A stretch of 64,000 nt of DNA from Pseudomonas sp. PB120 (lineage in GTDB: Bacteria; Pseudomonadota; Gammaproteobacteria; Pseudomonadales; Pseudomonadaceae). A model generated the notes under the pieces. That model made no database searches, had not been told where the DNA came from, and saw only the letters and a program-made list of their open reading frames with translations. This document shows, piece after piece, positions 32,447 through 39,468 of this stretch (the first letter of the stretch is position 1; every line of letters starts with the position of its first letter). Both the position numbers and the translations under genes were made by a program. The DNA is taken from contig NZ_RWIN01000111.1 of the NCBI RefSeq assembly GCF_009761815.1, positions 24,511 through 88,510 of the forward strand, written 5' to 3'.

Positions 32447-32976
32447 GCGGACCTCTGGTGCAAGGGTTCATTGGCGCTGTGCTGGGCGCACAACGCTTGG
32501 GAGCGGGTCATGTAGACGCTGACCGAACGCTGGGAAATGCCCAGCTCGGCGGCAATTTGCGGGTAGGTCAGGCCATCGATCCGCGACAACAGGAACGTCG
32601 CGCGAACCTTGCCCGGCAACCGCTTCAATGTGCGGTCGAGGCCGTGCAAGGCCTGGGTCAGTTGCAGCAAAACCTCGGGCGAGGTCACCGGCCCCTGATC
32701 AATGTGTTGCAGCTGGTCGAGGTGCTGACGTTCAAGATCGCGGCGACGCCAAAGCTGGTAGATCAGCCGGCGGGCGATGGTGATGAGCAAGGCGCGAGGC
32801 TCGCGGATCGGGGTCAGCCCTGGGGATTCGAGCAGTTGCACGAAGGTTTCGGCCGCGATGTCTTCGACGCTGAAACCGGCCCCCGGAATCTGGCGCAGTC
32901 GAGCGCACAACCAGGGGTAATGAGCGCGGAACAATCCGCCCACGTCATGGCGATGGGATGAGTCGGTGCCGGACAT
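32443..32976 (-). CDS. ECF sigma factor, FecI-like
   Basis: A 177-residue ECF sigma factor. Region 2 covers about 15-80 (HYPWLCARLRQIPGAGFSVEDIAAETFVQLL, ending LITIARRLIYQLWRRR) and region 4 about 110-165 (LPGKVRATFLLSRIDGLTYPQIAAELGISQRSV). It is FecI-like in sequence, but the expected FecR anti-sigma gene and TonB receptor are missing. Instead its stop overlaps the start of an OpuAC-type binding-protein gene by 4 nt. Confidence 0.87.
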   Translation of the reverse strand: MSGTDSSHRHDVGGLFRAHYPWLCARLRQIPGAGFSVEDIAAETFVQLLESPGLTPIREPRALLITIARRLIYQLWRRRDLERQHLDQLQHIDQGPVTSPEVLLQLTQALHGLDRTLKRLPGKVRATFLLSRIDGLTYPQIAAELGISQRSVSVYMTRSQALCAQHSANEPLHQRSA

Positions 32977-33111
32977 AGAGGCTCCAGGGTTAGGGGTCGC
33001 TGAATGTCCGGTCGTCCGGTGAAGCGAATCCTAGCAAGGAGCCTTATTCCTTAATAAGACTTAAAAAGCATTTTTATATTCCATTTTTGAATTTAGCGTG
33101 AGGCATGCAAT

Positions 33112-33208
33112 CGCCTTCGCGGGCAAGCCTTGCTCCTACAATGTTTGGTGTTGATCCCCATTTCGTGATCGACACAAAACCCTGTGGGAGCGGGCTTGCC
33201 CGCGAAAA
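33112..33208. repeat. REP doublet (GCGGGCTTGCCCGC type, tails outward)
   Basis: CTTCGCGGGCAAGCCTTGCT and the inverse AGCGGGCTTGCCCGCGAA flank a 30-nt spacer. Confidence 0.8.
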
Positions 33209-33216
33209 ATCTACAG

Positions 33217-34008
33217 TCAACGCAACCGCCCGAACCCCAACGCTTCAGCTTCCTGCTGATATTCGAGAATGATCTGATAGTCACCCTCGCCGGCCGACAA
33301 CACCTCGTGCAAACCAAGAACTTCAGCGACATCGGGCAACGCCCGCAGCGTCTCGTTCATCACCCGTCGAAGCAACTCAACCTGTTCATCGCTGGCCGTC
33401 GCAACGGTGATGAAAGGCAACGTCGGACTGAACGCAGACCGAACCACCACCCTCAACCCCGCCACTTCTTCTGCGGCATGTCGAGCCAGGTAGGCGTAAG
33501 TGACGCTGTCGATGGCCGCGAGGTCGGCCTTGTTTTCCCGCAGCCAGCGCAGGCTTTCGCGATGACTGCCGCTGATACCGACACCGGCGAAGAACCGCCC
33601 GTCGAGATGCAACGGCGCCAATCGCTGGCGCAGCAGGTTCATGCCACTGTTGGAATCTTCGCCATTGATCACCCCGCGACTACCGCGAAAGGCGAGCAGC
33701 GTCTGGCGTGGATCATCGGCGCGACTCAGCAGCAGGCTGCAATGATGGCCGCCGGTGCTGTCGGGCAGTTCATAGCGAGGTCGGCCGACCACCCGAACCT
33801 TGCCGCGTAAAGCGGTCATCAGCGGATAGCCGCAGGTTTGGGTCAGCAGCAAATCCTCGGACAGCCACAGGTCCATCAGCGAAAGGCCTTCGGCGTCGCG
33901 GCGAGTGGCGCCCAGCTGCTCGAGGATGCGCGTCAACCAGCGTTCGTTGGCCTGGCGAATAGGTTCGGGGGCGACGTACATCAGTAATTCTGCGAGGTGT
34001 TGAGCCAT
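33217..34008 (-). CDS. PhnD-like phosphate/phosphonate-binding domain protein
   Basis: A 263-residue protein of the type 2 periplasmic-binding fold, PhnD-like. Recognisable parts are LLLTQTCGYPLMTALRGKV, the GSRGVINGEDSNSGMNLLRQ segment and DLAAIDSVTYAYLARH. Unlike true transport receptors it has no signal peptide from the start with a good Shine-Dalgarno (GGGAG before ATG 34008). No ABC transporter genes adjoin it. It may be a cytosolic ligand-binding protein. Longer N-terminal frames only translate REP sequence. Confidence 0.72.
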   Translation of the reverse strand: MAQHLAELLMYVAPEPIRQANERWLTRILEQLGATRRDAEGLSLMDLWLSEDLLLTQTCGYPLMTALRGKVRVVGRPRYELPDSTGGHHCSLLLSRADDPRQTLLAFRGSRGVINGEDSNSGMNLLRQRLAPLHLDGRFFAGVGISGSHRESLRWLRENKADLAAIDSVTYAYLARHAAEEVAGLRVVVRSAFSPTLPFITVATASDEQVELLRRVMNETLRALPDVAEVLGLHEVLSAGEGDYQIILEYQQEAEALGFGRLR

Positions 34009-34033
34009 CGAAAACTCCCAAACAACACTAGCC

Positions 34034-34127
34034 CCCTGTAGGAGTGAGCCTGCTCGCGATAGCGGTTTTCCTGCCGCCATCAATGGTGAAGACATACCGC
34101 TATCGCGAGCAGGCTCGCTCCCACAAG
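34034..34127. repeat. REP doublet (GTGAGCCTGCTCGC type)
   Basis: TGTAGGAGTGAGCCTGCTCG and an inverse copy flank a spacer between the PhnD-like gene and the desaturase gene. Confidence 0.85.
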
Positions 34128-34142
34128 GGATCGTATTAACAA

Positions 34143-35084
34143 TTAGAGGAAGGGGTGTTTCGGGCTGTCAATCGCCCTCACCCCGTTCTCGAACCACAAC
34201 TGGCCATAACCCTGCACCAGAAACCCGCCGCTGCGCGCCAGCCATTGCTCGCGGCGCGCGTGGTAGGCGCGGGGCAAGTCGTACCAGGGCAGGCTTGGCA
34301 AGTCGTGGTGCACCAGGTGCAGATTGAGGTTCAGAAACAGCCAGCACCACGGCCAGGCCGCTTCGTTGAGCACGGTGCGTTGCTCGGGCTGCGCATGGGG
34401 CCGGTGTTCATAGTAGGAGCGAATCATCGCGATCGAAAGCGCCGGCACACTGATGAGCAACAGGTAATGCCAGACCGGCAGCACGCTGTGGCGAGCGATG
34501 ACAAACAGCATCAGCACCGTCAACGCGCCATGGCTCAGCCACATCAACCAGGCCTGTCGATCTGCCGATTTCAGACGCCGCAGTTCTTCGCGCGCCAGTC
34601 CCACCAGGGCCAGCGGCGCACCGATGAGGAAGCGCCCAAGCACGGTTTTGTTCAGCCAGTGCAGGCCTTGTTCGAACAGCGAACTGCCCTGCCACTGTTC
34701 GGCGCTCAGGTAACGGCTTTCCGGATCGATGCCGGGGAGCGTCAGGTCTTCATCGCGGTGATGCAGCAAATGGCTGTCGCGGTAGAGGGTGTAGGGATAC
34801 CAGACGGCGAATGGCGCATAGCCGAGGATTTTGTTCAGCGTGGTCCAGCGGGTGGGATGCCCGTGCAGCAATTCGTGCTGCACCGATAACCAGAGCACCA
34901 CCAGCGGAATCAACAGCACCGTGCTCCAGCCAATGCCCAGCCACGCGCTGTTCAACACGATGCTGAACCAGCCGACATACACGCCGACCAGCAACAACCA
35001 GGTCGGCCACTCGGTGCGCGCGGTCAGGCGTCGACGCAGGGTTTCGATTTCTTCTCGATGGGCAGTATCGAAGTAATGGGGCAT
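34143..35084 (-). CDS. Membrane fatty acid desaturase family protein
   Basis: A 313-residue membrane di-iron enzyme of the fatty-acid desaturase/hydroxylase superfamily. The histidine boxes are HELLHGHP (about 70-77), HLLHHRDED (about 105-113) and HLVHHDLP (about 255-262). Four or more membrane helices separate them. The acyl or sterol-like substrate is unknown. I take ATG 35084 (MPHYFDTAHREE) over an ATG 39 nt upstream. Confidence 0.82.
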   Translation of the reverse strand: MPHYFDTAHREEIETLRRRLTARTEWPTWLLLVGVYVGWFSIVLNSAWLGIGWSTVLLIPLVVLWLSVQHELLHGHPTRWTTLNKILGYAPFAVWYPYTLYRDSHLLHHRDEDLTLPGIDPESRYLSAEQWQGSSLFEQGLHWLNKTVLGRFLIGAPLALVGLAREELRRLKSADRQAWLMWLSHGALTVLMLFVIARHSVLPVWHYLLLISVPALSIAMIRSYYEHRPHAQPEQRTVLNEAAWPWCWLFLNLNLHLVHHDLPSLPWYDLPRAYHARREQWLARSGGFLVQGYGQLWFENGVRAIDSPKHPFL

Positions 35085-35209
35085 GGCGTTGCTCAGATCG
35101 GGAACCAGTCCCCCTCTGTGCAATAGCGCCGGGAAATCTTGCAGATTATTTTGCCTGTTTCGTCAGGCGTGCAGCGGGAGCCCGAAGGCCGGGCTCCCTT
35201 GTCGCGGGA

Positions 35210-35320
35210 TCAGTGACCGAACACATCCACCTTCTTGGCCTTCTTGTCCGCGCGCTTTTCATCGGCGGTTTTGGCCGGTTTTTTCTTCGCTGCTTTCTTT
35301 GAATCCATGCCTTTGGCCAT
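35210..35320 (-). CDS. 36-residue lysine-rich peptide
   Basis: A very short, highly basic protein (MAKGMDSKKAAKKKPAKTAD and a similar tail ending KVDVFGH). It has a proper GGAG 8 nt before ATG 35320. Composition suggests nucleic-acid binding, like histone-H1-type tails, but no family is evident to me. It lies between the desaturase gene and a divergent acetyltransferase gene. Confidence 0.6.
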   Translation of the reverse strand: MAKGMDSKKAAKKKPAKTADEKRADKKAKKVDVFGH

Positions 35321-35423
35321 GATACGTACTCCACTCATACGGGATGTGAGATCAGGTATACACCTATCCCCGCGCCCGCGTTCTTTTATAATCGCCCGCT
35401 TTGCATACCGACAGCCCACGACC

Positions 35424-35861
35424 ATGCCCGACACCCAGTACACCCTGCTCGCCGAGCCTTTGTGGCCCTTGATGAACAAGTTTTATCGCGCCCACCAGTC
35501 TTCGATGAAAGCGGTTCGCGACGCTCAACTGTGGGTCGCACGCCGCGATGACATCGTGGGCGCGCTGTGTCTGCGACCGGTGTCTGGCGGGCATTGGTTG
35601 ACCGGTCTGTTCGTTGATCCGGCGTGTCGCGAACAAGGGGTCGCGGCAGCGTTGATTGCCGAAGCGGTGAAAGGTCTGGAACATCCGGTCTGGCTGTTCT
35701 GCCACCCTGACTTGCGCGGTTTTTATGAGCGTCGCGGGTTTACCTTCGACCCGGCGATGCCTTACGCCATGATCGAGCGCCTGAGCCGTTATGCCCGCAG
35801 CAAACCGATGATCGCCATGGGCTTAGAACCGTTGGTGAGGTCGACCGCCGATAATGTGTGA
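35424..35861 (+). CDS. GNAT family N-acetyltransferase
   Basis: A 145-residue GNAT protein. The acetyl-CoA loop is GLFVDPACREQGVAAALIAEAV (about 63-84), and the C-terminal strand region reads FYERRGFTFDPA. The start at 35424 (MPDTQYT) is chosen because the longer frame reads through the promoter and the oppositely oriented small basic gene. The substrate is unknown. Confidence 0.82.
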   Translation: MPDTQYTLLAEPLWPLMNKFYRAHQSSMKAVRDAQLWVARRDDIVGALCLRPVSGGHWLTGLFVDPACREQGVAAALIAEAVKGLEHPVWLFCHPDLRGFYERRGFTFDPAMPYAMIERLSRYARSKPMIAMGLEPLVRSTADNV

Positions 35862-35921
35862 TCGGCCGCTGATAGCTGCGTGCTAGCCTCGGAGTCGACT
35901 TCGACTTCTCAGGAATGCTGC

Positions 35922-36743
35922 ATGAAACCTGCTCTTCTGGCTTTGACGCTTACCGCTCTGCTGGCCCCTGCCGTGAGTCAGGCTGCCGAATCCCAATCAG
36001 TGTCCGCCGAGCAATACGCCCAGGTGCTGAAAGGCACCTGGCGTGCACCGGAGAACGTGGCGCGCGACGGCTACCGTCATCCGCAACCGACGCTGCAATT
36101 CTTTGGTCTGGGGCCGAAACAGACCGTGGTGGAAATCACGCCGGGCAACGGCTGGTACAGCGAATTGCTGGCGCCGCTGCTCAAGGAACAGGGCCAGTAT
36201 GTGGCCGCAGTTCAAGCGCCGACGGTGAGCGATTACGCGCGCAAGAACGAGGAAAAGCTGAAGGCCAAATTCGCCGCCGCTCCCGCGCAATACGCCAAGG
36301 CGCACGTGCTGGAGTTCGACCCGAAAAACCCGGTGTTCGGCACACCGGGCTCGGCAGACACCGTGCTGACCTTCCGCAACGTGCACAACTGGGTGCTGGC
36401 GGACACGGCACCGCTGACGTTCAAGGCATTTTTCGACGTGCTGAAACCGGGTGGCGTGCTGGGCGTGGTCGATCACCGGGCCAAGGATGGCGCGTCGCTG
36501 GACGACATCAAGCACAGCGGCTACCTGACCACCGATTACGTGGTGAAGCTGGCGACCGATGCGGGGTTCAAGCTTGAGGAGAAAAGCGAGATCAATGCCA
36601 ACCCGAAGGACACCAAGGATTACCCGGAAGGCGTCTGGACCTTGCCGCCGGCGTTGACGTTGGGGGAGAAGGATCGCGCGAAGTATGTGGCGATCGGGGA
36701 GTCGGACCGGATGACGTTGCGGTTTGTTAAACCAACCAAGTGA
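35922..36743 (+). CDS. Predicted SAM-dependent methyltransferase with signal peptide
   Basis: A 273-residue protein of a predicted class I methyltransferase group (COG4798-like). A signal peptide covers about 1-22 (TALLAPAVSQAAES). The Rossmann motif I analogue is QTVVEITPGNGWYSELLAPLL, and VLKPGGVLGVVDHRAKDG is the later motif. The start has AGGA at 7 nt. Secretion of a SAM-type fold is odd, because SAM is cytosolic, so the activity in the periplasm is open. Confidence 0.75.
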   Translation: MKPALLALTLTALLAPAVSQAAESQSVSAEQYAQVLKGTWRAPENVARDGYRHPQPTLQFFGLGPKQTVVEITPGNGWYSELLAPLLKEQGQYVAAVQAPTVSDYARKNEEKLKAKFAAAPAQYAKAHVLEFDPKNPVFGTPGSADTVLTFRNVHNWVLADTAPLTFKAFFDVLKPGGVLGVVDHRAKDGASLDDIKHSGYLTTDYVVKLATDAGFKLEEKSEINANPKDTKDYPEGVWTLPPALTLGEKDRAKYVAIGESDRMTLRFVKPTK

Positions 36744-36755
36744 ATAGAGATCCTT

Positions 36756-36783
36756 TGTAGGAGCGAGCTTGCTCGCTCCTACA
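36756..36783. repeat. Collapsed REP palindrome
   Basis: TGTAGGAGCGAGC and GCTCGCTCCTACA pair over 13 bp around only TT. It looks like a REP doublet that lost its spacer. It lies between convergent genes and could act as a terminator stem. Confidence 0.75.
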
Positions 36784-36811
36784 GGGTTTTGTGGTGGGTT
36801 TTGGAGCCGGG

Positions 36812-37351
36812 TCAATCGTCAGCGTTTGGATCGAGATCCGGGAACATCACTTCTGTGAACCCGAATTTGCTGAAGTCGGTAATCCGCGACGGGTACAACC
36901 GGCCGATCAGGTGATCGCATTCGTGCTGCACCACCCGCGCATGAAACCCTGAGGCAATGCGCATAATGGGCTCGCCCTTGGGGTCGAACCCTTCGTAGCG
37001 AATCTGCTGGTAACGCTGCACGGCACCGCGCAGGCCCGGCACCGACAGGCACCCTTCAAACCCCTCTTCCAGCACCGGGCTCAACGGCGTGATCAACGGG
37101 TTGATCAGAATCGTCTGCGGCACCGCTTCCGCATCCGGATAGCGCTCGCTGTGCTCGAAACCGAAGATCACCAGTTGCAGGTCTACGCCGATCTGCGGGG
37201 CCGCCAGGCCTACCCCACCGACGCTTTCCATGGTCTGGAACATGTCGTCGATCAGTTGCCACAACGCCGGGCTGTCGAACATCTCTGCCGGCACCGGCGG
37301 AGCGATGCGCAGCAGGCGTTCATCGCCCATTTTCAGGATTTCACGGATCAT
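36812..37351 (-). CDS. def: Peptide deformylase
   Basis: A 179-residue metallo-enzyme that removes the N-formyl group from nascent proteins. All three motifs are intact: GVGLAAPQIG (46-55), EGCLSVPG (99-106, metal ligand Cys101) and HECDH (143-147, ligands His143 and His147, catalytic Glu144). It is not next to fmt, so it is probably an additional deformylase copy. Its ATG overlaps the stop of the YihY gene (TAATG), so the two are coupled. Confidence 0.9.
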   Translation of the reverse strand: MIREILKMGDERLLRIAPPVPAEMFDSPALWQLIDDMFQTMESVGGVGLAAPQIGVDLQLVIFGFEHSERYPDAEAVPQTILINPLITPLSPVLEEGFEGCLSVPGLRGAVQRYQQIRYEGFDPKGEPIMRIASGFHARVVQHECDHLIGRLYPSRITDFSKFGFTEVMFPDLDPNADD

Positions 37352-38304
37352 TAGATGACTTCGTCAGTGGGTGGCTTGATCGAGTGATCCCGTCCCAAGC
37401 CAGAAACATGTTGTTTGTGTTCGTGATCGTGCTCGCCGGGGACTTTTTCGCCAGGGTCTTTGCCCTCGGTGGACATGTGCTCGATCACGGCATTCATTTC
37501 CGCGCCGAGCAACAACACGGCGGCAGAAATATAAAAATACAGTAACAGCACGATGATCGCGCCGATACTGCCATACATGGCGTTGTAGTTGGCGAAGGTC
37601 TTGACGTAAAACGCGAAGCCCAACGACGCGATAATCCACACCACCACGGCCAGCACCGAGCCGGGGGTGATGAAGCGAAATTCCTGTTTGACGTCGGGCA
37701 TGACGTAATAGATCAGCGCCACCGCAATCATCATCAGGATCACGATGACCGGCCAGCGCGCGATGGTCCAGACCGTGACGATGAAATCTTCAAGCCCCAC
37801 CTGCGCGGCGATCCAGCCCATCACCTGCGGCCCCAGCACCATCAGCGCGGCGGCGATCAGCAACATCCCGGCGATGCCAACGGTGTAGAAAATCGACAGC
37901 GGGAAACGCTTCCACAGCGGGCGGCCTTCGACCACGTCGTAGGCGGCGTTCATCGCGCTCATCATCAACCGCACGCCGGCCGAGGCCGTGTACAGGGCGA
38001 TGACGATACCCACCGACAGCAAGCCGCCCTTGGATTGCTGGAGCTGGTCGATCACCGGGTTCACCTGCTCCAGCGCCTGGGGTGGCAGGACCAGTTCCGA
38101 TTGCAGGCGCAACCAGGAAAAGAAGTCCGGCAGGTGCAGAAAACCGATCAGGGCGATGAGGAACAGAATGAAGGGAAACAGCGAGAACAACATCTGATAG
38201 GCCAGCGCCGAGGCATAGGTCGACATCTCGTCGTCGACGAACTCGGTCACCGTGCGCACCATCACACGGTGGATGGGCAGGCCTTTCATGTCCGGGAAAA
38301 TCAT
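37351..38304 (-). CDS. YihY/virulence factor BrkB family membrane protein
   Basis: A 317-residue inner-membrane protein with about six helices. Signature parts are YASALAYQMLFSLFPFILFLIALIG near the N-terminus and FAFYVKTFANYNAMYGSIGAIIVLLLYFYISAAVLLLGAEMNAV. The C-terminus is hydrophilic and His/Lys-rich. The family, formerly called ribonuclease BN by mistake, has no firm function. The start at 38304 has AAGGAG at 6 nt. Confidence 0.87.
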   Translation of the reverse strand: MIFPDMKGLPIHRVMVRTVTEFVDDEMSTYASALAYQMLFSLFPFILFLIALIGFLHLPDFFSWLRLQSELVLPPQALEQVNPVIDQLQQSKGGLLSVGIVIALYTASAGVRLMMSAMNAAYDVVEGRPLWKRFPLSIFYTVGIAGMLLIAAALMVLGPQVMGWIAAQVGLEDFIVTVWTIARWPVIVILMMIAVALIYYVMPDVKQEFRFITPGSVLAVVVWIIASLGFAFYVKTFANYNAMYGSIGAIIVLLLYFYISAAVLLLGAEMNAVIEHMSTEGKDPGEKVPGEHDHEHKQHVSGLGRDHSIKPPTDEVI

Positions 38305-38424
38305 GAGCGTCTCCTTTCGCCGCAAAAGGGTTGAAGTCGTAGCGACTCAGGGGCCGTTTTTCTACATCAAGGTAGCCCACTTGGCGAGTTTGAAACAATT
38401 TCCTCGCTCAAGTTCAGGCTGACA

Positions 38425-38452
38425 CAAAAACGGCCATCCGCGGATGGCCGTT
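38425..38452 (-). terminator. Rho-independent terminator after csbD
   Basis: CGGCCATCCG and CGGATGGCCG pair directly; on the minus strand the stem is followed by a run of T. Confidence 0.8.
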
Positions 38453-38475
38453 CCTGTGTCTCATCAAAGGCCGGA

Positions 38476-38667
38476 TCAAGCCTTGTCGACGCCTTTCTTG
38501 ATCGCGTCCTTGGCTTTGCCGACAGCTTGTTGCGCTTCGCCTTTCTTTTCCTGCACTTTGCCTTCGGCTTGCAGTTTGGTGTTGTCAGTCGCCTTGCCGA
38601 CGCCTTGCTTGACGTTGCCGACGGCTTCGTTGGCCATGCCTTTTACTTTATCGCCAGTGCTGCTCAT
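38476..38667 (-). CDS. CsbD family stress-response protein
   Basis: A 63-residue protein with the CsbD repeat pattern (DKVKGMANEAVGNVKQGVGKATDN, then AEGKVQEKKGEAQQAVGKAKD). Members are small, hydrophilic, helical proteins induced by general stress; their function is unknown. RBS and a downstream terminator define a single-gene transcript. Confidence 0.88.
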   Translation of the reverse strand: MSSTGDKVKGMANEAVGNVKQGVGKATDNTKLQAEGKVQEKKGEAQQAVGKAKDAIKKGVDKA

Positions 38668-38867
38668 GGTGTTTCTCCTGTGAACAAATCAATGAGAAAA
38701 GTCGTTACACAAGGATTGACCGGGGGCGTTTGCAGGGAGTTTCATTTATTTTCAGCAGGGCATTTCATCGATCCCGGCAGGTTGGGCTTTATGTTTGCCG
38801 AGCAACCCCCGAGAATGCGCAACGTATTCAGGCCTTGGCGCTGAAGATCCAATCCCGTAGGAATGTT

Positions 38868-39245
38868 ATGAAACTCGATAAAAAGCAGGCCATTGCCCGC
38901 AGAAACCAGGAACTCGGCGGTGCTGTGCTTGGCGTCAACAACTGCCATTTCACCGAATTGAACCGCAACCGCAACATCTGGTGGTTCGATATCCCGGTGG
39001 CCCGTCTGGCCGTTGGTCAGTACGAGTGGGTGCACTTGCTGATGCACACCCCGGACACCGATCAACTGTTGCACCTGAAAGTGCCGACAGTGTTCCTGCG
39101 CGAGAAGCTCGAAGGCCTGGTGGTGCGCAACGAAGGCAAGCGCAAAGCGGCGCTGAGCCTGGAGCTGAGCGCCGACAAGGACTCCTTCCTGCAGGACATG
39201 CGCCCGGCGGGCACCAACGTCAACTTCGCGCCGTTTCGCCAATAA
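38868..39245 (+). CDS. Conserved hypothetical protein
   Basis: A 125-residue basic protein. It begins MKLDKKQAIARRNQELGGAV and ends with MRPAGTNVNFAPFRQ. It has no signal peptide and no helix long enough to cross a membrane. I do not recognise a named domain. The ATG at 38868 follows AGGA. It is single and followed by a REP doublet. Confidence 0.7.
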   Translation: MKLDKKQAIARRNQELGGAVLGVNNCHFTELNRNRNIWWFDIPVARLAVGQYEWVHLLMHTPDTDQLLHLKVPTVFLREKLEGLVVRNEGKRKAALSLELSADKDSFLQDMRPAGTNVNFAPFRQ

Positions 39246-39260
39246 AGAAGTACACGAACC

Positions 39261-39410
39261 CCTGTGGCGAGGGAGCTTGCTCCCGCTGGGCTGCGGAGCG
39301 GCCCCAAATCAGTCGCTACGGTCGTTCTGATGTTTCTACGTTATCGGGATAACGACTGCTTCGCAGCCGAGCGGGACGGTGCGGCGATCCGACAAGCTCC
39401 CTCGCCACAA
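39261..39410. repeat. Hybrid REP doublet with an insertion
   Basis: The left half is the usual TGGCGAGGGAGCTTGCTCCC. In the right half the expected GGGAGCAAGCTCCC is replaced by GGGA, then CGGTGCGGCGATCCGA, then CAAGCTCCC, so about 16 nt of another sequence interrupt the palindrome. Confidence 0.8.
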
Positions 39411-39430
39411 AAGCTCTGCGCCTGACACAC

Positions 39431-39466
39431 CAACAAAAAGCCCCGCATCTGCGGGGCTTTTTGTTG
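39431..39466 (-). terminator. Rho-independent terminator after fadD1
   Basis: AAAAAGCCCCGCA and TGCGGGGCTTTTT form a strong hairpin with T-runs on both strands. Confidence 0.88.
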
Positions 39467-39468
39467 GA

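Noticed and set aside
33217..34095. 29-residue N-terminal extension of the PhnD-like protein
   Set aside because: The extension translates REP sequence (a recurrent SRAGSLLQG pattern) and lacks a ribosome-binding site; the ATG at 34008 has GGGAG.
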